A stretch of 64,000 bases of DNA from positions 18,577,670-18,641,669 of the forward strand of contig OX465107.1 in NCBI GenBank assembly GCA_949987565.1. The letters are read 5' to 3'. Positions within the stretch are counted from its first letter, which is position 1. Each line of letters starts with the position of its first letter. A model generated the notes under the pieces. The model was not told where the DNA came from and made no database searches. It was given only the letters and a program-made list of their open reading frames with translations. Position numbers and translations under genes: made by a program. Positions 43,801-56,939 of this stretch are shown here, one piece after another. This stretch comes from Luidia sarsii. Taxonomy: Eukaryota > Echinodermata > Asteroidea > Paxillosida > Luidiidae.

Positions 43801-46800
43801 CCTGTCGAACATGTCCAAAATTGGGCCAAAAATCAAGTTTTTTTGAGGGGGCATAAAATGACTTTGACTGGTCTACCGAAAGCCCGATCCGTGTCAGAGG
43901 GTTCTCAGATACCTGAGGAGTCATTTTCAGAGAAATCTGGGAAAACTGATTTTGGGTCAAAAACTGAAAAATCTGACAGGAGCGGACCTGTCGAACATGT
44001 CCAAAATTGGGCCAAAAATTAATTTTTTTTGAGGGGGCCAAAAATGACTTCGACTGGTCTACCGAAAGTCCGATCCGTGTCAGAGGGTTCTCAGATACCT
44101 GAGGAGTCATTTTCAGAGAAATCTAGGAAAACTGATTTTGGGTCAAAAACTGAAAAATCTGACAGGAGCGGACCTGTCGAACATGTCAAAAATTGGGCCA
44201 AAAATTAAGTTTTTTTGAGGGGGCCAAAAATGACTTCGACTGGTCTACCGAAAGTCCGATCCGTGTCAGAGGGTTCTCAGATACCTGAGGAGTCATTTTC
44301 AGAGAAATCTAGGAAAACTGATTTTGGGTCAAAAACTGAAAAATCTGACAGGAGCGGACCTGTCGAACATGTCAAAAATTGGGCCAAAAATTAAGTTTTT
44401 TTGAGGGGGCATAAAATTACTTTGACTGGTCTACCGAAAGTCCGATCCGTGTCAGAGGGTTCTCAGATACCTGAGGAGTCATTTTTAGAGAAATCTAGAA
44501 AAACTGATTTTGGGTCAAAAACTGAAAATTCTGACAGGAGCGGACCTGTCGAACATGTCCAAAATTGGGCCAAAAAATCAAGTTTTTTTTAGGGGGCCAA
44601 AAATGACTTCGACTGGTCTACCGAAAGTCCGATCCGTGTCAGAGGGTTCTCAGATACCTGAGGAGTCATTTTCAGAGAAATCTGAAAAAACTTATTTCGG
44701 GGCAAAAACTGAAAAATCTGACAGGAGCGGACCTGTCGAACATGTCCAAAATTGGGCCAAAAAATCAAGTTTTTTTGAGGGGGCCAAAAATGACTTCGAC
44801 TGGTCTACCGAAAGTCCAATCCGTGTCAGAGGGTTCTCAGATACCTGAGGAGTCATTTTCAGAGAAATCTAGGAAAACTGATTTTGGGTCAAAAACTGAA
44901 AAATCTGACAGGAGCGGACCTGTCGAACATGTCAAAAATTGGGCCAAAAATTAAGTTTTTTTGAGGGGGCCAAAAATGACTTTGACTGGTCTACCGAAAG
45001 CCCGATCCGTGTCAGAGGGTTCTCAGATACGTGAGGAGTCATTTTCAGAGAAATCTGGGAAAACTGATTTTGGGTCAAAAACTGAAAAATCTGACAGGAG
45101 CGGACCTGTCGAACATGTCAAAAATTGGGCCAAAAATTAAGTTTTTTTGAGGGGGCATAAAATTACTTCGACTGGTCTACCGAAAGTCCGATCCGTGTCA
45201 GAGGGTTCTCAGATACCTGAGGAGTCATTTTTAGAGAAATCTAGAAAAACTGATTTTGGGTCAAAAACTGAAAATTCTGACAGGAGCGGACCTGTCGAAC
45301 ATGTCCAAAATTGGGCCAAAAATCAAGTTTTTTTGAGGGGGCCAAAAATGACTTCGACTGGTCTACCGAAAGCCCGATCCGTGTCAGAGGGTTCTCAGAT
45401 ACGTGAGGAGTCATTTTCAGAGAAATCTGGGAAAACTGATTTTGGGTCAAAAACTGAAAAATCTGACAGGAGCGGACCTGTCGAACATGTCCAAAATTGG
45501 GCCAAAAATCAAGTTTTTTTGAGGGGGCATAAAATGACTTTGACTGGTCTACCGAAAGCCCGATCCGTGTCAGAGGGTTCTCAGATACCTGAGGAGTTAT
45601 TTTCAGAGAAATCTAGGAAAACTGATTTTGGGTCAAAAACTGAAATTCTGACAGGAGCGGACCTGTCGAACATGTCAAAAATTGGGCCAAAAATTAAGTT
45701 TTTTTGAGGGGGCCAAAAATGACTTTGACTGGTCTACCGAAAGTCCGATCCGTGTCAGAGGGTTCTCAGATACCTGAGGAGTCATTTTCAGAGAAATCTG
45801 GGAAAACTGATTTTGGGTCAAAAACTGAAAAATCTGACAGGAGCGGACCTGTCGAACATGTCCAAAATTGGGCCAAAAATTAATTTTTTTTGAGGGGGCC
45901 AAAAATGACTTCGACTGGTCTACCGAAAGTCCGATCCGTGTCAGAGGGTTCTCAGATACCTGAGGAGTCATTTTTAGAGAAATCTAGGAAAACTGATTTT
46001 GGGTCAAAAACTGAAAAATCTGACAGGAGCGGACCTGTCGAACATGTCAAAAATTGGGCCAAAAATCAAGTTTTTTTGAGGGGGCCAAAAATGACTTTGA
46101 CTGGTCTACCGAAAGTCCGATCCGTGTCAGAGGTTTCTCAGATACCTGAGGAGTCATTTTCAGAGAAATCTAGGAAAACTGATTTTGGGTCAAAAACTGA
46201 AAAATCTGACAGGAGCGGACCTGTCGAACATGTCAAAAATTGGGCCAAAAATTAAGTTTTTTTGAGGGGGCCAAAAATGACTTCGACTGGTCTACCGAAA
46301 GTCCGATCCGTGTCAGAGGGTTCTCAGATACCTGAGGAGTCATTTTTAGAGAAATCTAGGAAAACTGATTTTGGGTCAAAAACTGAAAAATCTGACAGGA
46401 GCGGACCTGTCGAACATGTCAAAAATTGGGCCAAAAATTAAGTTTTTTTGAGGGGGCAAAAATTACTTCGACTGGTCTACCGAAAGTCCGATCCGTGTCA
46501 GAGGGTTCTCAGATACCTGAGGAGTCATTTTTAGAGAAATCTAGAAAAACTGATTTTGGGTCAAAAACTGAAAATTCTGACAGGAGCGGACCTGTCGAAC
46601 ATGTCCAAAATTGGGCCAAAAAATCAAGTTTTTTTGAGGGGGCCAAAAATGACTTCGACTGGTCTACTGAAAGTCCGATCCGTGTCAGAGGGTTCTCAGA
46701 TACCTGAGGAGTCATTTTCAGAGAAATCTGAAAAAACTGATTTCGGGGCAAAAACTGAAAAATCTGACAGGAGCGGACCTGTCGAACATGTCCAAAATTG

Positions 46801-47530
46801 GGCCAAAAAATCAAGTTTTTTTGAGGGGGCCAAAAATGACTTCGACTGGTCTACCGAAAGTCCAATCCGTGTCAGAGGGTTCTCAGATACCTGAGGAGTC
46901 ATTTTCAGAGAAATCTAGGAAAACTGATTTTGGGTCAAAAACTGAAAAATCTGACAGGAGCGGACCTGTCGAACATGTCAAAAATTGGGCCAAAAATTAA
47001 GTTTTTTTGAGGGGGCCAAAAATGACTTTGACTGGTCTACCGAAAGTCCGATCCGTGTCAGAGGTTTCTCAGATACCTGAGGAGTCATTTTCAGAGAAAT
47101 CTAGGAAAACTGATTTTGGGTCAAAAACTGAAAAATCTGACAGGAGCGGACCTGTCGAACATGTCAAAAATTGGGCCAAAAATTAAGTTTTTTTGAGGGG
47201 GCCAAAAATGACTTCGACTGGTCTACCGAAAGTCCGATCCGTGTCAGAGGGTTCTCAGATACCTGAGGAGTCATTTTCAGAGAAATCTAGGAAAACTGAT
47301 TTTGGGTCAAAAACTGAAAAATCTGACAGGAGCGGACCTGTCGAACATGTCAAAAATTGGGCCAAAAATTAAATTTTTTTGAGGGGGCATAAAATTACTT
47401 TGACTGGTCTACCGAAAGTCCGATCCATGTCAGAGGGTTCTCAGATACCTGAGGAGTCATTTTCAGAGAAATCTGAAAAAACTGATTTCGGGGCAAAAAC
47501 TGAAAAATCTGACAGGAGCGGACCTGTCGA
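37818..47530. repeat. large satellite duplication, copy 2 (~9.7 kb)
   Basis: Second copy of the 24602-34500 block, one monomer shorter. Differences seen are few, for example aaaaagga at about 38278 versus aaaaatga in copy 1. Identity ends at about 47513-47530, where acaggagcgg and gtccaaaa differ from copy 1. Confidence 0.9.
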
Positions 47531-50500
47531 ACATGTCCAAAATTGGGCCAAAAAATCAAGTTTTTTTGAGGGGGCCAAAAATGACTTCGACTGGTCTACC
47601 GAAAGTCCAATCCGTGTCAGAGGGTTCTCAGATACCTGAGGAGTCATTTTCAGAGAAATCTAGGAAAACTGATTTTGGGTCAAAAACTGAAAAATCTGAC
47701 AGGAGCGGACCTGTCGAACATGTCAAAAATTGGGCCAAAAATTAAGTTTTTTTTAAGGGGGCATAAAATTACTTCGACTGGTCTACCGAAAGTCCGATCC
47801 GTGTCAGAGGGTTCTCAGATACCTGAGGAGTCATTTTTAGAGAAATCTAGAAAAACTGATTTTGGGTCAAAAACTGAAAATTCTGACAGGAGCGGACCTG
47901 TCGAACATGTCCAAAATTGGGCCAAAAATCAAGTTTTTTTGAGGGGGCCAAAAATGACTTCGACTGGTCTACCGAAAGCCCGATCCGTGTCAGAGGGTTC
48001 TCAGATACGTGAGGAGTCATTTTCAGAGAAATCTGGGAAAACTGATTTTGGGTCAAAAACTGAAAAATCTGACAGGAGCGGACCTGTCGAACATGTCCAA
48101 AATTGGGCCAAAAATTAAGTTTTTTTGAGGGGGCCAAAAATGACTTTGACTGGTCTACCGAAAGTCCGATCCGTGTCAGAGGTTTCTCAGATACCTGAGG
48201 AGTCATTTTCAGAGAAATCTAGGAAAACTGATTTTGGGTCAAAAACTGAAAAATCTGACAGGAGCGGACCTGTCGAACATGTCAAAAATTGGGCCAAAAA
48301 TTAAGTTTTTTTGAGGGGGCCAAAAATGACTTCGACTGGTCTACCGAAAGTCCGATCCGTGTCAGAGGGTTCTCAGATACCTGAGGAGTCATTTTCAGAG
48401 AAATCTAGGAAAACTGATTTTGGGTCAAAAACTGAAAAATCTGACAGGAGCGGACCTGTCGAACATGTCAAAAATTGGGCCAAAAATTAAGTTTTTTTGA
48501 GGGGGCATAAAATTACTTCGACTGGTCTACCGAAAGTCCGATCCGTGTCAGAGGGTTCTTAGATACCTGAGGAGTCATTTTTAGAGAAATCTAGAAAAAC
48601 TGATTTTGGGTCAAAAACTGAAAATTCTGACAGGAGCGGACCTGTCGAACATGTCCAAAATTGGGCCAAAAATCAAGTTTTTTTGAGGGGGCCAAAAATG
48701 ACTTCGACTGGTCTACCGAAAGCCCGATCCGTGTCAGAGGGTTCTCAGATACGTGAGGAGTCATTTTCAGAGAAATCTGGGAAAACTGATTTTGGGTCAA
48801 AAACTGAAAAATCTGACAGGAGCGGACCTGTCGAACATGTCCAAAATTGGGCCAAAAATTAAGTTTTTTTGAGGGGGCCAAAAATGACTTCGACTGGTCT
48901 ACCGAAAGTCCGATCCGTGTCAGAGGGTTCTCAGATACCTGAGGAGTCATTTTCAGAGAAATCTAGGAAAACTGATTTTGGGTCAAAAACTGAAAAATCT
49001 GACAGGAGCGGACCTGTCGAACATGTCAAAAATTGGGCCAAAAATTAAGTTTTTTTGAGGGGGCATAAAATTACTTCGACTGGTCTACCGAAAGTCCGAT
49101 CCGTGTCAGAGGGTTCTCAGATACCTGAGGAGTCATTTTTAGAGAAATCTAGAAAAACTGATTTTGGGTCAAAAACTGAAAATTCTGACAGGAGCGGACC
49201 TGTCGAACATGTCCAAAATTGGGCCAAAAATCAAGTTTTTTTGAGGGGGCCAAAAATGACTTCGACTGGTCTACCGAAAGCCCGATCCGTGTCAGAGGGT
49301 TCTCAGATACCTGAGGAGTCATTTTCAGAGAAATCTAGGAAAACTGATTTTGGGTCAAAAACTGAAAAATCTGACAGGAGCGGACCTGTCGAACATGTCA
49401 AAAATTGGGCCAAAAATTAAGTTTTTTTGAGGGGGCAAAAATTACTTCGACTGGTCTACCGAAAGTCCGATCCGTGTCAGAGGGTTCTCAGATACCTGAG
49501 GAGTCATTTTTAGAGAAATCTAGAAAAACTGATTTTGGGTCAAAAACTGAAAATTCTGACAGGAGCGGACCTGTCGAACATGTCCAAAATTGGGCCAAAA
49601 AATCAAGTTTTTTTGAGGGGGCCAAAAATGACTTCGACTGGTCTACTGAAAGTCCGATCCGTGTCAGAGGGTTCTCAGATACCTGAGGAGTCATTTTCAG
49701 AGAAATCTGAAAAAACTGATTTCGGGGCAAAAACTGAAAAATCTGACAGGAGCGGACCTGTCGAACATGTCCAAAATTGGGCCAAAAAATCAAGTTTTTT
49801 TGAGGGGGCCAAAAATGACTTCGACTGGTCTACCGAAAGTCCAATCCGTGTCAGAGGGTTCTCAGATACCTGAGGAGTCATTTTCAGAGAAATCTAGGAA
49901 AACTGATTTTGGGTCAAAAACTGAAAAATCTGACAGGAGCGGACCTGTCGAACATGTCAAAAATTGGGCCAAAAATTAAGTTTTTTTGAGGGGGCCAAAA
50001 ATGACTTTGACTGGTCTACCGAAAGTCCGATCCGTGTCAGAGGTTTCTCAGATACCTGAGGAGTCATTTTCAGAGAAATCTAGGAAAACTGATTTTGGGT
50101 CAAAAACTGAAAAATCTGACAGGAGCGGACCTGTCGAACATGTCAAAAATTGGGCCAAAAATTAAGTTTTTTTGAGGGGGCCAAAAATGACTTCGACTGG
50201 TCTACCGAAAGTCCGATCCGTGTCAGAGGGTTCTCAGATACCTGAGGAGTCATTTTCAGAGAAATCTAGGAAAACTGATTTTGGGTCAAAAACTGAAAAA
50301 TCTGACAGGAGCGGACCTGTCGAACATGTCAAAAATTGGGCCAAAAATTAAATTTTTTTGAGGGGGCATAAAATTACTTTGACTGGTCTACCGAAAGTCC
50401 GATCCATGTCAGAGGGTTCTCAGATACCTGAGGAGTCATTTTCAGAGAAATCTGAAAAAACTGATTTCGGGGCAAAAACTGAAAAATCTGACAGGAGCGG

Positions 50501-52019
50501 ACCTGTCGAACATGTCCAAAATTGGGCCAAAAATTAAGTTTTTTTGAGGGGGCCAAAAATGACTTTGACTGGTCTACCGAAAGTCCGATCCGTGTCAGAG
50601 GTTTCTCAGATACCTGAGGAGTCATTTTCAGAGAAATCTAGGAAAACTGATTTTGGGTCAAAAACTGAAAAATCTGACAGGAGCGGACCTGTCGAACATG
50701 TCAAAAATTGGGCCAAAAATTAAGTTTTTTTGAGGGGGCCAAAAATGACTTCGACTGGTCTACCGAAAGTCCGATCCGTGTCAGAGGGTTCTCAGATACC
50801 TGAGGAGTCATTTTCAGAGAAATCTAGGAAAACTGATTTTGGGTCAAAAACTGAAAAATCTGACAGGAGCGGACCTGTCGAACATGTCAAAAATTGGGCC
50901 AAAAATTAAATTTTTTTGAGGGGGCATAAAATTACTTTGACTGGTCTACCGAAAGTCCGATCCATGTCAGAGGGTTCTCAGATACCTGAGGAGTCATTTT
51001 CAGAGAAATCTGAAAAAACTGATTTCGGGGCAAAAACTGAAAAATCTGACAGGAGCGGACCTGTCGAACATGTCCAAAATTGGGCCAAAAAATCAAGTTT
51101 TTTTGAGGGGGCCAAAAATGACTTCGACTGGTCTACCGAAAGTCCAATCCGTGTCAGAGGGTTCTCAGATACCTGAGGAGTCATTTTCAGAGAAATCTAG
51201 GAAAACTGATTTTGGGTCAAAAACTGAAAAATCTGACAGGAGCGGACCTGTCGAACATGTCAAAAATTGGGCCAAAAATTAAGTTTTTTTTAAGGGGGCA
51301 TAAAATTACTTCGACTGGTCTACCGAAAGTCCGATCCGTGTCAGAGGGTTCTCAGATACCTGAGGAGTCATTTTTAGAGAAATCTAGAAAAACTGATTTT
51401 GGGTCAAAAACTGAAAATTCTGACAGGAGCGGACCTGTCGAACATGTCCAAAATTGGGCCAAAAATCAAGTTTTTTTGAGGGGGCCAAAAATGACTTCGA
51501 CTGGTCTACCGAAAGCCCGATCCGTGTCAGAGGGTTCTCAGATACGTGAGGAGTCATTTTCAGAGAAATCTGGGAAAACTGATTTTGGGTCAAAAACTGA
51601 AAAATCTGACAGGAGCGGACCTGTCGAACATGTCCAAAATTGGGCCAAAAATTAAGTTTTTTTGAGGGGGCCAAAAATGACTTTGACTGGTCTACCGAAA
51701 GTCCGATCCGTGTCAGAGGTTTCTCAGATACCTGAGGAGTCATTTTCAGAGAAATCTAGGAAAACTGATTTTGGGTCAAAAACTGAAAAATCTGACAGGA
51801 GCGGACCTGTCGAACATGTCAAAAATTGGGCCAAAAATTAAGTTTTTTTGAGGGGGCCAAAAATGACTTCGACTGGTCTACCGAAAGTCCGATCCGTGTC
51901 AGAGGGTTCTCAGATACCTGAGGAGTCATTTTCAGAGAAATCTAGGAAAACTGATTTTGGGTCAAAAACTGAAAAATCTGACAGGAGCGGACCTGTCGAA
52001 CATGTCAAAAATTGGGCCA

Positions 52020-55000
52020 AAAATTAAGTTTTTTTGAGGGGGCATAAAATTACTTCGACTGGTCTACCGAAAGTCCGATCCGTGTCAGAGGGTTCTTAGA
52101 TACCTGAGGAGTCATTTTTAGAGAAATCTAGAAAAACTGATTTTGGGTCAAAAACTGAAAATTCTGACAGGAGCGGACCTGTCGAACATGTCCAAAATTG
52201 GGCCAAAAATCAAGTTTTTTTGAGGGGGCCAAAAATGACTTCGACTGGTCTACCGAAAGCCCGATCCGTGTCAGAGGGTTCTCAGATACGTGAGGAGTCA
52301 TTTTCAGAGAAATCTGGGAAAACTGATTTTGGGTCAAAAACTGAAAAATCTGACAGGAGCGGACCTGTCGAACATGTCCAAAATTGGGCCAAAAATCAAG
52401 TTTTTTTGAGGGGGCATAAAATGACTTTGACTGGTCTACCGAAAGCCCGATCCGTGTCAGAGGGTTCTCAGATACCTGAGGAGTCATTTTCAGAGAAATC
52501 TAGGAAAACTGATTTTGGGTCAAAAACTGAAAAATCTGACAGGAGCGGACCTGTCGAACATGTCAAAAATTGGGCCAAAAATTAAGTTTTTTTGAGGGGG
52601 CAAAAATTACTTCGACTGGTCTACCGAAAGTCCGATCCGTGTCAGAGGGTTCTCAGATACCTGAGGAGTCATTTTTAGAGAAATCTAGAAAAACTGATTT
52701 TGGGTCAAAAACTGAAAATTCTGACAGGAGCGGACCTGTCGAACATGTCCAAAATTGGGCCAAAAAATCAAGTTTTTTTGAGGGGGCCAAAAATGATTTC
52801 GACTGGTCTACTGAAAGTCCGATCCGTGTCAGAGGGTTCTCAGATACCTGAGGAGTCATTTTCAGAGAAATCTGAAAAAACTGATTTCGGGGCAAAAACT
52901 GAAAAATCTGACAGGAGCGGACCTGTCGAACATGTCCAAAATTGGGCCAAAAAATCAAGTTTTTTTGAGGGGGCCAAAAATGACTTCGACTGGTCTACCG
53001 AAAGTCCAATCCGTGTCAGAGGGTTCTCAGATACCTGAGGAGTCATTTTCAGAGAAATCTAGGAAAACTGATTTTGGGTCAAAAACTGAAAAATCTGACA
53101 GGAGCGGACCTGTCGAACATGTCAAAAATTGGGCCAAAAATTAAGTTTTTTTGAGGGGGCCAAAAATGACTTTGACTGGTCTACCGAAAGTCCGATCCGT
53201 GTCAGAGGTTTCTCAGATACCTGAGGAGTCATTTTCAGAGAAATCTAGGAAAACTGATTTTGGGTCAAAAACTGAAAAATCTGACAGGAGCGGACCTGTC
53301 GAACATGTCAAAAATTGGGCCAAAAATTAAGTTTTTTTGAGGGGGCCAAAAATGACTTCGACTGGTCTACCGAAAGTCCGATCCGTGTCAGAGGGTTCTC
53401 AGATACCTGAGGAGTCATTTTCAGAGAAATCTAGGAAAACTGATTTTGGGTCAAAAACTGAAAAATCTGACAGGAGCGGACCTGTCGAACATGTCAAAAA
53501 TTGGGCCAAAAATTAAATTTTTTTGAGGGGGCATAAAATTACTTTGACTGGTCTACCGAAAGTCCGATCCATGTCAGAGGGTTCTCAGATACCTGAGGAG
53601 TCATTTTCAGAGAAATCTGAAAAAACTGATTTCGGGGCAAAAACTGAAAAATCTGACAGGAGCGGACCTGTCGAACATGTCCAAAATTGGGCCAAAAAAT
53701 CAAGTTTTTTTGAGGGGGCCAAAAATGACTTCGACTGGTCTACCGAAAGTCCAATCCGTGTCAGAGGGTTCTCAGATACCTGAGGAGTCATTTTCAGAGA
53801 AATCTAGGAAAACTGATTTTGGGTCAAAAACTGAAAAATCTGACAGGAGCGGACCTGTCGAACATGTCAAAAATTGGGCCAAAAATTAAGTTTTTTTTAA
53901 GGGGGCATAAAATTACTTCGACTGGTCTACCGAAAGTCCGATCCGTGTCAGAGGGTTCTCAGATACCTGAGGAGTCATTTTTAGAGAAATCTAGAAAAAC
54001 TGATTTTGGGTCAAAAACTGAAAATTCTGACAGGAGCGGACCTGTCGAACATGTCCAAAATTGGGCCAAAAATTAAGTTTTTTTGAGGGGGCCAAAAATG
54101 ACTTTGACTGGTCTACCGAAAGTCCGATCCGTGTCAGAGGTTTCTCAGATACCTGAGGAGTCATTTTCAGAGAAATCTAGGAAAACTGATTTTGGGTCAA
54201 AAACTGAAAAATCTGACAGGAGCGGACCTGTCGAACATGTCAAAAATTGGGCCAAAAATTAAGTTTTTTTGAGGGGGCCAAAAATGACTTCGACTGGTCT
54301 ACCGAAAGTCCGATCCGTGTCAGAGGGTTCTCAGATACCTGAGGAGTCATTTTCAGAGAAATCTAGGAAAACTGATTTTGGGTCAAAAACTGAAAAATCT
54401 GACAGGAGCGGACCTGTCGAACATGTCAAAAATTGGGCCAAAAATTAAGTTTTTTTGAGGGGGCATAAAATTACTTCGACTGGTCTACCGAAAGTCCGAT
54501 CCGTGTCAGAGGGTTCTTAGATACCTGAGGAGTCATTTTTAGAGAAATCTAGAAAAACTGATTTTGGGTCAAAAACTGAAAATTCTGACAGGAGCGGACC
54601 TGTCGAACATGTCCAAAATTGGGCCAAAAATCAAGTTTTTTTGAGGGGGCCAAAAATGACTTCGACTGGTCTACCGAAAGCCCGATCCGTGTCAGAGGGT
54701 TCTCAGATACGTGAGGAGTCATTTTCAGAGAAATCTGGGAAAACTGATTTTGGGTCAAAAACTGAAAAATCTGACAGGAGCGGACCTGTCGAACATGTCC
54801 AAAATTGGGCCAAAAATCAAGTTTTTTTGAGGGGGCATAAAATGACTTTGACTGGTCTACCGAAAGCCCGATCCGTGTCAGAGGGTTCTCAGATACCTGA
54901 GGAGTCATTTTCAGAGAAATCTAGGAAAACTGATTTTGGGTCAAAAACTGAAAAATCTGACAGGAGCGGACCTGTCGAACATGTCAAAAATTGGGCCAAA

Positions 55001-56870
55001 AATTAAGTTTTTTTGAGGGGGCAAAAATTACTTCGACTGGTCTACCGAAAGTCCGATCCGTGTCAGAGGGTTCTCAGATACCTGAGGAGTCATTTTTAGA
55101 GAAATCTAGAAAAACTGATTTTGGGTCAAAAACTGAAAATTCTGACAGGAGCGGACCTGTCGAACATGTCCAAAATTGGGCCAAAAAATCAAGTTTTTTT
55201 GAGGGGGCCAAAAATGACTTCGACTGGTCTACTGAAAGTCCGATCCGTGTCAGAGGGTTCTCAGATACCTGAGGAGTCATTTTCAGAGAAATCTGAAAAA
55301 ACTGATTTCGGGGCAAAAACTGAAAAATCTGACAGGAGCGGACCTGTCGAACATGTCCAAAATTGGGCCAAAAAATCAAGTTTTTTTGAGGGGGCCAAAA
55401 ATGACTTCGACTGGTCTACCGAAAGTCCAATCCGTGTCAGAGGGTTCTCAGATACCTGAGGAGTCATTTTCAGAGAAATCTAGGAAAACTGATTTTGGGT
55501 CAAAAACTGAAAAATCTGACAGGAGCGGACCTGTCGAACATGTCAAAAATTGGGCCAAAAATTAAGTTTTTTTGAGGGGGCCAAAAATGACTTTGACTGG
55601 TCTACCGAAAGTCCGATCCGTGTCAGAGGTTTCTCAGATACCTGAGGAGTCATTTTCAGAGAAATCTAGGAAAACTGATTTTGGGTCAAAAACTGAAAAA
55701 TCTGACAGGAGCGGACCTGTCGAACATGTCAAAAATTGGGCCAAAAATTAAGTTTTTTTGAGGGGGCCAAAAATGACTTCGACTGGTCTACCGAAAGTCC
55801 GATCCGTGTCAGAGGGTTCTCAGATACCTGAGGAGTCATTTTCAGAGAAATCTAGGAAAACTGATTTTGGGTCAAAAACTGAAAAATCTGACAGGAGCGG
55901 ACCTGTCGAACATGTCAAAAATTGGGCCAAAAATTAAATTTTTTTGAGGGGGCATAAAATTACTTTGACTGGTCTACCGAAAGTCCGATCCATGTCAGAG
56001 GGTTCTCAGATACCTGAGGAGTCATTTTCAGAGAAATCTGAAAAAACTGATTTCGGGGCAAAAACTGAAAAATCTGACAGGAGCGGACCTGTCGAACATG
56101 TCCAAAATTGGGCCAAAAAATCAAGTTTTTTTGAGGGGGCCAAAAATGACTTCGACTGGTCTACCGAAAGTCCAATCCGTGTCAGAGGGTTCTCAGATAC
56201 CTGAGGAGTCATTTTCAGAGAAATCTAGGAAAACTGATTTTGGGTCAAAAACTGAAAAATCTGACAGGAGCGGACCTGTCGAACATGTCAAAAATTGGGC
56301 CAAAAATTAAGTTTTTTTTAAGGGGGCATAAAATTACTTCGACTGGTCTACCGAAAGTCCGATCCGTGTCAGAGGGTTCTCAGATACCTGAGGAGTCATT
56401 TTTAGAGAAATCTAGAAAAACTGATTTTGGGTCAAAAACTGAAAATTCTGACAGGAGCGGACCTGTCGAACATGTCCAAAATTGGGCCAAAAATCAAGTT
56501 TTTTTGAGGGGGCCAAAAATGACTTCGACTGGTCTACCGAAAGCCCGATCCGTGTCAGAGGGTTCTCAGATACGTGAGGAGTCATTTTCAGAGAAATCTG
56601 GGAAAACTGATTTTGGGTCAAAAACTGAAAAATCTGACAGGAGCGGACCTGTCGAACATGTCCAAAATTGGGCCAAAAATTAAGTTTTTTTGAGGGGGCC
56701 AAAAATGACTTTGACTGGTCTACCGAAAGTCCGATCCGTGTCAGAGGTTTCTCAGATACCTGAGGAGTCATTTTCAGAGAAATCTAGGAAAACTGATTTT
56801 GGGTCAAAAACTGAAAAATCTGACAGGAGCGGACCTGTCGAACATGTCAAAAATTGGGCCAAAAATTAAG
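52020..56870. repeat. 13-monomer higher-order repeat (2,421-bp period), two copies
   Basis: The variant order from about 52.07 kb recurs 2,421 bp later. Shared markers are ggttcttagatacc at about 52091 and 54512, the ttaaatttttttgag unit at about 53514 and 55935, and the aagttttttttaaggggg unit at about 53888 and 56309. Related but shifted versions lie upstream (about 47375, 50910 and 51290). Confidence 0.85.
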
Positions 56871-56939
56871 TTTTTTTGAGGGGGCCAAAAATGACTTCGA
56901 CTGGTCTACCGAAAGTCCGATCCGTGTCAGAGGGTTCTC

